Made by a program: the position numbers and the translations under genes. The notes below the pieces were generated by a model. That model did not search any database, was not told the origin of the DNA, and saw only the letters and a list, made by a program, of their open reading frames with translations. A stretch of 64,000 nucleotides of DNA from CAVTYH01 sp963738835 (lineage in GTDB: Bacteria > Planctomycetota > Planctomycetia > Pirellulales > JADZDJ01): positions 930,001 through 994,000 of the forward strand of contig CAVTYH010000001.1 in NCBI GenBank assembly GCA_963738835.1, given 5' to 3'. Shown piece after piece: positions 1 to 9,043 of the stretch (its first letter is position 1; each line of letters begins with the position of its first letter).

Positions 1-353
1 ATGTAAATGAGGCCGTCGTGCCAGCGCTCACCGAGCTGGCGCCACGTTTGGGCAAAATTCCAGTATTCACCGTGTTCACCGGATTGCAATCCAAACACGG
101 TTGGCTGCCAGTGGTACGTACCGGCGGCATAAGTGAAGAAACACGTGGCCAGAAACAACACGAGCGGCAGCAGGCGACGCCGCGGCGGCGGGCCCAAGTA
201 ATCGTCCAACGGTCCGAATTGATCGGACGAAGCCGCAGGAGCTTGCACAGCTGGCTGGTCCGCTGGGTCCAAGTTTGGCACTTGCGGTGTGGGCCGATTG
301 GCCGAGGGCTCGCCAGAGGATGGCGGATCGTGCGGAACGGGAGGAGAATCCAT
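1..353 (-). CDS. N-terminal part of a probable site-2 protease (M50-like) membrane protein, cut by window edge
   Basis: An open frame runs from an ATG at 353 (minus strand) out of the left edge, giving about 117 residues. Residues 1-60 are Pro/Asp/Ala-rich and cytoplasmic-like. A basic RRR then precedes one membrane segment (LLPLVLFLATCFFTYAAG), followed by a short polar loop ending WHDGLIY. This layout is what I recall for planctomycetal M50 zinc proteases, where the metal-binding HExxH would follow just beyond the window. The catalytic motif is not visible, so the family call is inference. The gene lies 84 bp downstream of the HDOD gene on the same strand and may be co-transcribed with it. 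Confidence 0.6.
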   Translation of the reverse strand, partial: MDSPPVPHDPPSSGEPSANRPTPQVPNLDPADQPAVQAPAASSDQFGPLDDYLGPPPRRRLLPLVLFLATCFFTYAAGTYHWQPTVFGLQSGEHGEYWNFAQTWRQLGERWHDGLIY

Positions 354-436
354 AATTGAAGCATAGCAAAGATGGCGATGCGGGCGAAGGCGGCTGGCGA
401 TCGCGAAGTTGTAATTGGCGATCGATACCGCAGAGT

Positions 437-2140
437 TCAAAGCACGTCGATGGTCTTGACCGAATTGCCGCCAGAGAGCTGCGCTGCGTTCAGGCACCGC
501 CGGGCGCTTTCGATCAGGGAAGACGGCGAAAAATTCTTCGCCGGCATGGCGATCGTCGCCACCCCGACGCTAACACTCAAACGAGCACCGGCTAGGTCGG
601 AGTGCTTCTCGCACAGCCGGCGGACTTCGCGCAGCAGGTGTTGACCGATTTCACTGGCTGTCGGTCGATCGCAATTCGAGAGAATCAGCGCAAAACTGCT
701 TGCGGAGGTTTGCAATTGCACCAGGCCGGGATGTTCGATTCGACCGCACAGCAGATTGACCAGCTGCACCAGCCGCCGCGATTCGCTCGCGCCGACAAGC
801 TTCGCGAGATCGTTGAATCGATCGAGTTCAATCAAGATCAGGCTCAGCGGCTCTCGCGCCTGCCGGCAGTCAGCGATGCCCAATTGCACTCGTGCGGTCA
901 GCGAGTCGCCGGATGCAGAATTTATCGAAGCTAGTGTTGCCGGCTCAGTAGCGCGACGCTTTAAATCCGTTGACCTAGCATTAGAGGTCGAAAGCGGCAC
1001 AATCGTGGTTATCGAAGGTACGGACATTTTATCGCCTGAGACAGCTCCGACAGCTTCTGCCGCACCACTGGAGTTGTGTTGTATCGGCGCGGGGTTCAGA
1101 AAACGACGGGCGGCTGCGGACAATGCGGCCGATGCACTCCAGACCTGGTCTTCAACATCAAGTATTGCGTCTGTCGGCATTGGTTCCGGCGCTGCTACGG
1201 CAATTGCCACTTCCTCTGCTGCAACAGACAACTGCCGATGAGCATCGTTAAAGATGGTCTGATAATCGATGCCCGCCGGCAATTCCAGCGACAGCACCTC
1301 GGCCAACTGCTCGACTTTTGTTTGCAGAGTGGTAACAATCGACGAAAGTTGCGTGTTCGTGAGTTGGCGATAATGACGACCGACGTGCTGGAGCTCGCCA
1401 AGGCAATCGGCTCGCACGCCTGTCAGCAAATCTGCCACGAGGTCGGCCATGTGCAGAATTTGTGGCAATGCCCGCTGGGTGTTGGGCAATCGATCGATTC
1501 GCTCGGTAGATCGCCCGACCGCAATGGCGGTTACCAAACTTTCAGGCAAGCCCCATCGCGCGAGCAATCGAGCCGAAAGCTGTTCATGCTCAAATCCCAG
1601 CGCCACGGCTTCGGCCGTATCAATGTCAATTTCTTTGGCAAATGCCCGGTTCAAGAATCGCACGTATGGCTCGCCCAGTTGCTGCAAGAGCACCAGGATA
1701 CCGATGTCTTGCAGCAATCCTGCGATAAACGGTTCTTCGCCGGGCAGGCGATACAGCGTCTCGCTGATTTCCCGGGTGGCCGTCGCCTTGATTAGCGTGT
1801 GGTGCCAGTACCGCTGTAGCACATCGCCCGCCAGTCCCAAAAACAGTTCGTCGGGGAGGGAAAAACCAAGCACCAGCAGGCGCACCGATTTGGTCCCTAA
1901 CAGAGCTAGCGCCTGGCCAAGATTGGCGACTCCGCGGCTAAGTCCAAACAGCGAGCTATTCACGACACGCAGCATCTTGCCGACCAAAGCCGGATCGCGC
2001 ATCAGGCACTGTTTGAGAGCGGACAAATCTACTTTTGGCTGACTTGTGAGCCGTAGGATTTCGAGCGCCACTGTCGGCGGGCTGTACAAGCGGCCCGCCT
2101 GGTCGACGAATTTACCAAGAGCCGGATGTTCGTCGGGCAT
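437..2140 (-). CDS. HDOD-domain signalling protein with degenerate C-terminal GGDEF domain
   Basis: The protein is about 567 aa when started at MPDEHPALGKF (2140). A longer in-frame start at 2257 would add a low-quality leader. Residues about 1-270 are an HDOD domain: serial helices with DPALVGKMLRVVNSS and the helix around EPFIAGLLQDIGILVL, typical of output domains in two-component and c-di-GMP signalling. A Ser/Ala-rich linker follows. Residues about 410-567 fold like a diguanylate cyclase (LSLILIELDRFNDLA near its start, SVSVGVATI near its end), but the GGDEF signature is replaced by SASSF, so cyclase activity is unlikely. It probably acts as a binding or scaffold domain. The gene is divergent from rpsA across a 421-bp gap. 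Confidence 0.85.
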   Translation of the reverse strand: MPDEHPALGKFVDQAGRLYSPPTVALEILRLTSQPKVDLSALKQCLMRDPALVGKMLRVVNSSLFGLSRGVANLGQALALLGTKSVRLLVLGFSLPDELFLGLAGDVLQRYWHHTLIKATATREISETLYRLPGEEPFIAGLLQDIGILVLLQQLGEPYVRFLNRAFAKEIDIDTAEAVALGFEHEQLSARLLARWGLPESLVTAIAVGRSTERIDRLPNTQRALPQILHMADLVADLLTGVRADCLGELQHVGRHYRQLTNTQLSSIVTTLQTKVEQLAEVLSLELPAGIDYQTIFNDAHRQLSVAAEEVAIAVAAPEPMPTDAILDVEDQVWSASAALSAAARRFLNPAPIQHNSSGAAEAVGAVSGDKMSVPSITTIVPLSTSNARSTDLKRRATEPATLASINSASGDSLTARVQLGIADCRQAREPLSLILIELDRFNDLAKLVGASESRRLVQLVNLLCGRIEHPGLVQLQTSASSFALILSNCDRPTASEIGQHLLREVRRLCEKHSDLAGARLSVSVGVATIAMPAKNFSPSSLIESARRCLNAAQLSGGNSVKTIDVL

Positions 2141-2257
2141 GGCGGGTGATTTGGTGTGGGTTCTATGACTGCCGGCAGGATGAATGGCACTCAAAGTGTA
2201 GCTCACAGCTACAGTTCGGAAGTTCCAACGGCCAATAGATTTCCGGCTGGTTCGCAA

Positions 2258-2286
2258 TTGTCGGCTGGACTAGGGAGTGATATATT
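2258..2286 (+). promoter_or_regulatory. Candidate sigma70-type promoter for rpsA in the 2141-2561 gap
   Basis: TTGTCG at 2258-2263 and TATATT at 2281-2286 are separated by 17 bp, giving good spacing and a strong -10. This would leave a leader of roughly 270 nt before the rpsA ATG at 2562. No clear Shine-Dalgarno precedes that ATG, which is common for ribosomal protein S1 genes. The rest of the 421-bp gap between the HDOD gene and rpsA holds no convincing gene. Pattern reading only. Confidence 0.35.
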
Positions 2287-2561
2287 GGTGGACTCTCTCC
2301 GCGGCTTTGAGACAGCCCCGGTGTTTCGTGGCTGGGTTGCAGAGGGAATACCTTTTAACCGGGACCGTTTCTTTTCTTGTGCGGCGTGGCAGCCTAAACG
2401 ACCTTGCCCGTGCGGAATGCCGGGAATGCATTTCCGATACCGACCGCCGAGCGGTTGGCAACTAGGCACACTAGAGCTTCTGGTTTGAATGGGTCGTATT
2501 CTCTCGGTCAGGTCTGTCGCACATTCGATCAGTTTCGGCTTCCACATTCAGAGTTTATTAC

Positions 2562-4346
2562 ATGGTAAATCGGAATTTGATTCGCAGTCTGGATATTGGT
2601 GACGATGATTTTGATCACGAACTGGATGCCGCCATGGGCGACACTTCCAGCGGTTCGCTGTCGGTGGCGACGGTCGACTTGAACGAGAATTCGATTGTCG
2701 AAGGGCGCATCATCCGTGTCGATGATGAATTCGTACTGGTCGATGTTGGTTACAAAAGTGAAGGTCAAATTCCGCGCAGCGAATGGGACGAAACCGAAGA
2801 CCCGCCGCAGATTGGTCAGGAACTAAAAGTGCTGATCGAGGAAGTCGACGAAAGCACAGACATTGAAGCCCGGGGGTTGATCGCGCTCTCCAAGCGCAAA
2901 GCCCGGAAGATCGAAGAGTGGAACCGGGTGATGGACTCGGTCAAGGAAGGCGATGTTGTAACGGGTATTGTCACACGCAAGATTAAGGGCGGCTTATTGG
3001 TCGATATTAGCGGCGTGAACGTATTCCTACCGGCCAGCCAGGTTGATATTCGTCGACCGTCCGACATTGGCGATTATTTGGGTCGCACGATTCAATGCCT
3101 CGTGCTCAAGATCGACGAAACACGGCGCAACATCGTCGTCAGCCGCCGGGCCCTCATCGAACAAGAACGGGCGGAAAAGAAGAAGCAGCTTTTGGAAACC
3201 TTGGAAGTGGGCCAGCAAAGAACCGGCGTGGTGAAGAACATTGCCGAGTTCGGGGCGTTTGTCGATCTGGGCGGAATCGACGGCTTGTTGCACATTACCG
3301 ACATGAGCTGGGGTCGCATCGGACATCCGTCAGAAATGGTTTCGATCGATCAGGAAATCGAAGTGCAGATTCTGCATATCGATCGGGAACGCGAGAAAAT
3401 CGCGCTGGGCCTCAAGCAGAAGACGGCCAGCCCGTGGGATCAAGTGGAAGAGAAATACCCAGTGGGTTCTGTACACAAGGGCACGGTTGTGAATGTGATG
3501 AGTTACGGCGCCTTCGTGAAGTTGGAAGAAGGTATCGAAGGACTCGTACATATCAGCGAAATGTCGTGGACCAAGCGCGTCAGCCATCCGAACGAACTGG
3601 TAAATATCGACGACGAAGTGAGCGTCGTGGTGCTTAAAATCGACAAAGAAAAGCACGAAATCTCGCTGGGAATGAAGCAAACCCAGGAAAATCCGTGGGA
3701 CAAAGTAGCCGATCGTTATCCGATCGGCGCGATTGTCGAAGGCACGGTGCGCAACCTCACCAATTACGGCGCTTTTATCGAAATCGAAGAAGGCATCGAT
3801 GGTTTACTGCACGTCAGCGATGTTTCGTGGACCCGGAAAATTAGCCATCCGAGCGAGGTTGTCGAAAAAGGCCAGAAGATCACGTGTAAGGTGCTCTCGG
3901 TCGATCAGCAGCGACGACGTATTGCACTGGGACTCAAGCAACTTGAGGAAGATCCTTGGGCAACAGATATTCCAAGCCGATATCAATCGGGCCAGGTGGT
4001 TAAAGGTACGGTCACCAAACTGACTAACTTCGGCGTATTCGTTGGCTTGGAGAACGGACTGGAAGGTCTGCTGCACATCTCGGAGCTGGCCGACCACAAG
4101 GTGGAGAATCCGGAAGAAATTGTGAAAGTCGGCGACGAGATTGAAGTAAAAATCTTGCGAGTCGACACCGACGAACGCAAGATTGGTCTTTCGCGCAAGC
4201 GCGTTCAATGGAGTGAAGAACAAGAAAACGAAGCCGCTGAATCTGCTTCAGAAAACGGAAACGGCAGTGCTAGCAGCAGCCCACCAGGCGAATTAAAAGG
4301 CGGCGTCGGCAAGAGTGGCCCCTTGATTCAGCCCGCAGGCGAATAA
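2562..4346 (+). CDS. rpsA: 30S ribosomal protein S1
   Basis: 594 aa with six S1 (OB-fold) repeats in tandem, beginning near residues 45, 130, 215, 300, 385 and 470. The last four carry the classic core seen in GAFVDLGGIDGLLHI, GAFVKLEEGIEGLVHI, GAFIEIEEGIDGLLHV and GVFVGLENGLEGLLHI. The first two are more diverged, as expected for the ribosome-binding N-terminal repeats. S1 binds mRNA leaders on the 30S subunit and helps start translation on weak Shine-Dalgarno messages. The C-terminus ends in a Glu/Ser/Gly-rich tail. The frame is intact. It converges with ribBA, whose stop is only 28 bp away. Confidence 0.97.
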   Translation: MVNRNLIRSLDIGDDDFDHELDAAMGDTSSGSLSVATVDLNENSIVEGRIIRVDDEFVLVDVGYKSEGQIPRSEWDETEDPPQIGQELKVLIEEVDESTDIEARGLIALSKRKARKIEEWNRVMDSVKEGDVVTGIVTRKIKGGLLVDISGVNVFLPASQVDIRRPSDIGDYLGRTIQCLVLKIDETRRNIVVSRRALIEQERAEKKKQLLETLEVGQQRTGVVKNIAEFGAFVDLGGIDGLLHITDMSWGRIGHPSEMVSIDQEIEVQILHIDREREKIALGLKQKTASPWDQVEEKYPVGSVHKGTVVNVMSYGAFVKLEEGIEGLVHISEMSWTKRVSHPNELVNIDDEVSVVVLKIDKEKHEISLGMKQTQENPWDKVADRYPIGAIVEGTVRNLTNYGAFIEIEEGIDGLLHVSDVSWTRKISHPSEVVEKGQKITCKVLSVDQQRRRIALGLKQLEEDPWATDIPSRYQSGQVVKGTVTKLTNFGVFVGLENGLEGLLHISELADHKVENPEEIVKVGDEIEVKILRVDTDERKIGLSRKRVQWSEEQENEAAESASENGNGSASSSPPGELKGGVGKSGPLIQPAGE

Positions 4347-4374
4347 AAATCTTTGGCTTCGTTGCCGGCTGAAT

Positions 4375-5610
4375 TCACACGTCGTCAGGAAGGCGATGTC
4401 CCAGCTTGTCGCGCTTCGTCGCGATGTAGCGGGCATTGTGTTCGTGTACAGTGGATAAAATCGGCACTTGATCGACTACCTGCAAATCAAAGCCGCCGTA
4501 AATGAAGGCATCGGTTTTCTTGGGATTGTTGGTCAAGAGCCGCACTTTCGAGAGACCCAGGTCTTTCAGCAGTTGGATTCCGACGCCGTAATCGCGCACG
4601 TCGGCTTTATATCCCAGCGCCAGGTTGGCTTCGACGGTATCCAAACCCTGGTCCTGTAGCTGATAGGCTTTGATCTTCTCAACCAGCCCAATGCCGCGGC
4701 CTTCTTGTGGCAGATAAACCAGGGCGCCGCAGCCTTCCTGGCCGATCATCTCTAGGGCCATGTGCAATTGATCGCCGCAATCGCAGCGCAGAGAATCGAG
4801 CACGTCGCCGGTGAAGCACGAAGAGTGCAATCGGACCAGCGGCGCGACGGCTGATGAAAGATTGCCCATCACCAGCACCATCGGCTGCTGCGATTCGTAC
4901 TTCACGCCGTAGGCAATCAACTTGAAATGGCCGTATTTCGTCGGCAAATCGGCTTCGGCAATTCGGTAGACCAGCTTTTCTCGCACCCGACGGTAACGAA
5001 TCAATTCGGCGATCGAGATAATGTGCAAATCGTGTTTGGCTGCCTGTGCAAACAGATCCTTGCGGCCAGCCCGATCGCCTTGCTCGTTGAGAATTTCGCA
5101 TAGTACGCCCGCCGGCGATAACTCCGCGAGGCGAGCCAAATCGACGGCGGCTTCGGTATGGCCGGCCCGACGCAGAACGCCGCCTTCCTTAGCGACGAGC
5201 GGGAACAAATGACCGGGGCGGACAAAATCGCTTGGTTTGCTCGTCGGATCGAAGATAGCCTGAATCGTTGTCGCCCTTTCTTGAGCCGTAATGCCGGTTC
5301 GTGAAGAGCGATGATCGACTGGCACCGTGAATGCTGTTCCCAGCGGAGCCGAGTTGGCTTCACACATCTGCGGCAGCTTCAACCGCTCGGCCACGTCGGG
5401 CAAAATCGGCATGCAGAGCTGCCCGCGACCTTCGCGGATCATGAAATTGACGATTTCGGGCGTCACCTTCTCGGCGGCGCAAATGAAATCTCCTTCGTTT
5501 TCGCGGTCTTCAGCATCGACAACAATAATGATTTCGCCGTGGCGAATGGCGGCGATGGCGTCGTCAATGGTCGAAAACTTGCTATTCAAAGGGAACTCCG
5601 ATAAGAACAC
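4375..5610 (-). CDS. ribBA: Bifunctional 3,4-dihydroxy-2-butanone-4-phosphate synthase / GTP cyclohydrolase II
   Basis: 411 aa, the normal length for RibBA. Residues about 1-205 are the RibB half, with the acidic EDRENEGDF metal/substrate loop and HRSSRTGITA. Residues about 210-411 are the RibA half, with the zinc-binding cysteines in SSCFTGDVLDSLRCDCGDQ, the catalytic loop PQEGRGIGL and NNPKKTDA near the end. The two activities supply the ribulose-5-phosphate and GTP branches of riboflavin synthesis. The frame is intact. No FMN riboswitch-like structure was recognised upstream. The gene is divergent from the conserved hypothetical that starts at 5756. Confidence 0.97.
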   Translation of the reverse strand: MFLSEFPLNSKFSTIDDAIAAIRHGEIIIVVDAEDRENEGDFICAAEKVTPEIVNFMIREGRGQLCMPILPDVAERLKLPQMCEANSAPLGTAFTVPVDHRSSRTGITAQERATTIQAIFDPTSKPSDFVRPGHLFPLVAKEGGVLRRAGHTEAAVDLARLAELSPAGVLCEILNEQGDRAGRKDLFAQAAKHDLHIISIAELIRYRRVREKLVYRIAEADLPTKYGHFKLIAYGVKYESQQPMVLVMGNLSSAVAPLVRLHSSCFTGDVLDSLRCDCGDQLHMALEMIGQEGCGALVYLPQEGRGIGLVEKIKAYQLQDQGLDTVEANLALGYKADVRDYGVGIQLLKDLGLSKVRLLTNNPKKTDAFIYGGFDLQVVDQVPILSTVHEHNARYIATKRDKLGHRLPDDV

Positions 5611-5755
5611 GGGGTTAGCGGGGCCAATGGCGGTCCTTGGCAGCGAGGCATATTATTATAGGCGACAAACCGTGGTTGCCCAATCGTTCACTGTTCCGTC
5701 CCGGCGCGATCGGGCTTGCGAACGCCTGACGCATACTGCCAAAAGCCTACTACTG

Positions 5756-6595
5756 ATGCTCGACCGTGAGGAATATGTTGAACAGGCGTATCTTTTCAAG
5801 GCGCTCGGCGAGCGTACGCGGGAGAACCATCCAACCCAAGATTTGTTGAAATGGATCAAGGAGGAAATCCTTTCCACCACGCGATTGCCGATGGCGATCG
5901 ACTATCTGGCGGCCGAACTAAAGCATACGGGAACGTTTTCCCCGGCGATGGGAAAACTGGCACATTACTTTGCACCATTTCAAACTTATGTGGTTGGTGA
6001 AGCCGAGAGCGAACGAGGCAAATTCGATATTAGCGTCGCCTTAAAAATCCTGGAACGCGAGGCGCGTTATCGGGCCGAAGGAGCCACGCCACAAGGCATA
6101 TTTCTCTATCAATTCGAATGTCTTTCGCGAAATCGGCTCGGCTACGATCGTGGCTTGGAAGCGATTGCCAGTGATCCAATGTTCGATTCCTCTTGGCGTG
6201 AGTGGATTGCGACGGTTCGGCGGCAAGTCGGCTTAATTGATATTGCCGATCTGATTTATGTTCGCAGCCAACAGTATCTAGTCGACCGCCGCCGCCAGGG
6301 GCGCGAAGATGACGGTGCCGATACGCCCATGCTGTTTGGAGAAAAGGAAGGGCGCATTGCAATGGCCAACCGGCGGAAAGACCCAATTCTGCTCTTCGCG
6401 GCACTCCATCGGCAGCTGGGTTATCCGGAGGTGCCACGGCTGGAACCTGTTGATCGAACGCCGGAAATCTTGCCAACGCTGATCCGCCGCCTAGATCGGC
6501 TGGAAGCCCGACTGAAGCTGGTCGAAGAAGAGCAAAAAGGGGGCATCGACCTGTCAAAGTTCTATAAGCCGCCGCCACCGGGCGGAAAAGACTGA
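5756..6595 (+). CDS. Conserved hypothetical protein, alpha-helical
   Basis: About 279 aa from the ATG at 5756 (MLDREEYVEQAYLFKALGER). The open frame extends upstream into sequence antisense to ribBA, so the long N-terminus is rejected. The protein is soluble and helix-rich, has no signal peptide, and ends in a heptad-like segment (ILPTLIRRLDRLEARLKLVEEE) plus a Pro/Gly tail. I recall similar proteins of unknown function in Planctomycetota but cannot assign a reaction. The frame is intact and base use matches its neighbours. Confidence 0.7.
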   Translation: MLDREEYVEQAYLFKALGERTRENHPTQDLLKWIKEEILSTTRLPMAIDYLAAELKHTGTFSPAMGKLAHYFAPFQTYVVGEAESERGKFDISVALKILEREARYRAEGATPQGIFLYQFECLSRNRLGYDRGLEAIASDPMFDSSWREWIATVRRQVGLIDIADLIYVRSQQYLVDRRRQGREDDGADTPMLFGEKEGRIAMANRRKDPILLFAALHRQLGYPEVPRLEPVDRTPEILPTLIRRLDRLEARLKLVEEEQKGGIDLSKFYKPPPPGGKD

Positions 6596-7096
6596 TTTTA
6601 CCGGCCCGGTCCTGGAGCATATTCCGCGGCCGATTGCCTGCATATGATACATACACTGGTTTTCTGGCCGAAAAATGCCGGGAAAATCCGCATAGATTGC
6701 CGCCATTTTCAACTCACCCCATCTCGTGGTACATTCTTAGAGAGTGACTGGAGCTAGGAAGGGGCTGTAATGGTTGGTGTTTCCCACTGCGGCATAACCG
6801 GCCAGAACGACACCTTCCGCATAAACTGTTCGCGACCGTCGCGAATCCCGCCGCCAACTGTCTCTCAAGCTGGGGATTTTAAGGTGGACATTAAAGGCCT
6901 GCGGTCCACGGCAGTGCTCTCAAGGTTCCGGCCGTTTCTCGCAAACCACGGCACGCCAGCGCGTGCCGTCGCAGGCCATCTGTCAAAGTTGTTGACGCAG
7001 GATTGGATTCCGTGCCAATTTCCGGCTTACTTCGCTGGCCTCGTACTGTTCGAATCACACACAACCGCGTTCTGACTCTTTGGAAACCAGGGCCAA
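6596..7096. other. 501-bp gap upstream of korA; one doubtful small ORF
   Basis: The gap holds an open frame at 6770-7075 (+, 101 aa) with a good AGGAAGGGG stretch 5-6 bp before its ATG, ending 21 bp before korA. The translation is basic, lacks domain or membrane features and resembles nothing I know. It could be a leader ORF or chance. No other gene-like feature, hairpin or repeat stands out. Confidence 0.3.
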
Positions 7097-8980
7097 ATGC
7101 CAACCACAACCGAGCCTCCTGCCCCAGTAGAAATACCGCCAAAATCTGACAAGCCTGCCCAAACGCTCGAATCAGCCACAGTTCGATTCTGCGGCGATTC
7201 TGGCGACGGCATGCAATTGGCCGGATTACAGCTCACCAACACGTCGGCTCTCGTGGGAAATGACGTCGCCACGTTTCCCGACTTTCCCGCCGAAATTCGA
7301 GCTCCCCGTGGCACCAAGGCCGGCGTCAGCGGCTTCCAGATCCATTTTGCCAACCACGAAATCTTCACGCCGGGCGATCAGGTCGATGCACTTGTAGTGA
7401 TGAACCCGGCCGCCCTGGTGACCAATTTGTGCGATCTGGTGCGCGGCGGGATTTTGATCGTCAATAAAGACGCCTTTGAGTCCAAGGGACTCGCCCAAGC
7501 CGGTTATGCCCGCGATCCGCTTTCCGATGGCAGCCTGCAAAGCTACCGGGTGTTTCCGGTGGAGATGACCAAGCTGACCAAAGCCGCGGTCGAGGAGCTG
7601 GGCCTGAGCCAGAAAGAAGCCGATCGCTGCAAGAATTTTTTCGCCATGGGGCTGACGTTCTGGCTGTTCGATCGGCCGCTCGATCCGACACTGCGGTATA
7701 TCGACGACAAATTCGGCAAAATGCCGGACATTGCCGAAGCCAACCGCCGGGCCTTAATGGCCGGCTTCAACTACGGCGAGACGACCGAGGCTTTCACAGC
7801 CCATTACACGGTTCCGAAGGCGAAGCTGCCGCCGGGAAAATACCGCAGCATCACGGGAAACCAGGCTTTGGCTTGGGGATTGATGACCGCGGCCCAGCGC
7901 AGCGGGTGCGAGCTGTTTCTGGGTTCGTACCCCATCACGCCGGCCAGTGACATCTTGCACGAACTGACGCGGTACAAGAATTTTGGCGTCCGCACGTTCC
8001 AGGCAGAAGATGAGATTGCGGCGATGACCTCGGCCATTGGAGCTGCATTCGGCGGGACGATGGGGGTAACGACCTCCAGCGGTCCGGGCATTGCCTTAAA
8101 GCAAGAGGCCATCGGACTGGCTGTGATGACCGAGTTGCCCGTGTTGATTATCAACGTGCAGCGCGGCGGGCCCAGTACTGGGTTGCCGACGAAAACCGAG
8201 CAAGCCGATTTGCTGCAAGCAATTTGTGGCCGCAATGGTGAGTGCCCCGTTCCTGTTTTGGCGGCCCGAAGTCCGGGCGATTGCTTCGATCTTGTCCAGG
8301 AAGCCTGGCAAATCGCGGTGCGCTACATGACGCCAGTGTTTGTGCTCAGTGATGGATACTTGGCCAATGGCTCCGAGCCTTGGCGTATTCCCGATACGAC
8401 GAAGCTGACACCAATTGAAGTCGAGCATCCTGGTCCAGCAACAACTGGTCAGGCTTTCATGCCGTATGCCCGCAACGATCGGTTGGCCCGACCTTGGGCA
8501 CTGCCGGGCACGCCCGGCCTGATGCACCGTGTGGGCGGCTTGGAGAAGCAAGACGTGACTGGCAACGTCAATTACGAGCCGGAAAATCATCAGCACATGG
8601 TCAACATTCGGGCCGCGAAAGTCGCTGGCATTGTGCGCGACATTCTGCCGCTGGAGGTCGACGGCCCGCAATCCGGCAAGTTGTTGATGCTGAGTTGGGG
8701 TGGCACCTACGGCTCGTGTGCCACAGCGGCACATGTAGTACAAAGCCGCGGCGGTTCGGTTGCCCATGCCCACCTGCGTCATCTGAATCCGTTTCCAGGT
8801 AATTTAAGTGACGTGCTAAAGCGTTACGAAAAGGTGCTGATTCCAGAATTGAATCTCGGCCAGCTGCGGCTCTTAATTCGCGGCCAGTTTCTGATCGACG
8901 CCGTTGGATACAACAAAGTACAAGGCAAACCATTTACCGTTGCCGAACTGGTCCACAAGATTGAAACGATGTTGAAATAA
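7097..8980 (+). CDS. korA: 2-oxoacid:ferredoxin oxidoreductase, fused gamma-alpha subunit
   Basis: 627 aa. Residues about 30-215 are the gamma (CoA/acceptor) domain, opening with VRFCGDSGDGMQLAG and containing FPAEIRAPRGTKAGVSG. Residues about 240-600 are the alpha (pyrimidine-binding) domain, with GNQALAWGL, SYPITPASDIL, FQAEDEIAAM and TSSGPGIALKQEA. This gamma-alpha fusion paired with a separate beta subunit is the standard arrangement of KorAB, which converts 2-oxoglutarate and CoA to succinyl-CoA with ferredoxin reduction. Pyruvate or another 2-oxoacid as substrate cannot be excluded from sequence. korB follows 63 bp downstream in the same direction. Confidence 0.93.
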   Translation: MPTTTEPPAPVEIPPKSDKPAQTLESATVRFCGDSGDGMQLAGLQLTNTSALVGNDVATFPDFPAEIRAPRGTKAGVSGFQIHFANHEIFTPGDQVDALVVMNPAALVTNLCDLVRGGILIVNKDAFESKGLAQAGYARDPLSDGSLQSYRVFPVEMTKLTKAAVEELGLSQKEADRCKNFFAMGLTFWLFDRPLDPTLRYIDDKFGKMPDIAEANRRALMAGFNYGETTEAFTAHYTVPKAKLPPGKYRSITGNQALAWGLMTAAQRSGCELFLGSYPITPASDILHELTRYKNFGVRTFQAEDEIAAMTSAIGAAFGGTMGVTTSSGPGIALKQEAIGLAVMTELPVLIINVQRGGPSTGLPTKTEQADLLQAICGRNGECPVPVLAARSPGDCFDLVQEAWQIAVRYMTPVFVLSDGYLANGSEPWRIPDTTKLTPIEVEHPGPATTGQAFMPYARNDRLARPWALPGTPGLMHRVGGLEKQDVTGNVNYEPENHQHMVNIRAAKVAGIVRDILPLEVDGPQSGKLLMLSWGGTYGSCATAAHVVQSRGGSVAHAHLRHLNPFPGNLSDVLKRYEKVLIPELNLGQLRLLIRGQFLIDAVGYNKVQGKPFTVAELVHKIETMLK

Positions 8981-9043
8981 ATCGCTGAGCGCCACAAGCG
9001 GTGGCAGTTTCACCCAATCATCACTCACCACGCATAATACATC

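Noticed and set aside
1076..1795. 239-aa plus-strand open frame opposite the HDOD gene
   Set aside because: It is antisense to the HDOD/linker coding region and shows no domain or ribosome site.
7040..7065. GTTCGAATC resembling a tRNA T-arm
   Set aside because: No acceptor stem, D-arm or anticodon arm can be drawn around it.
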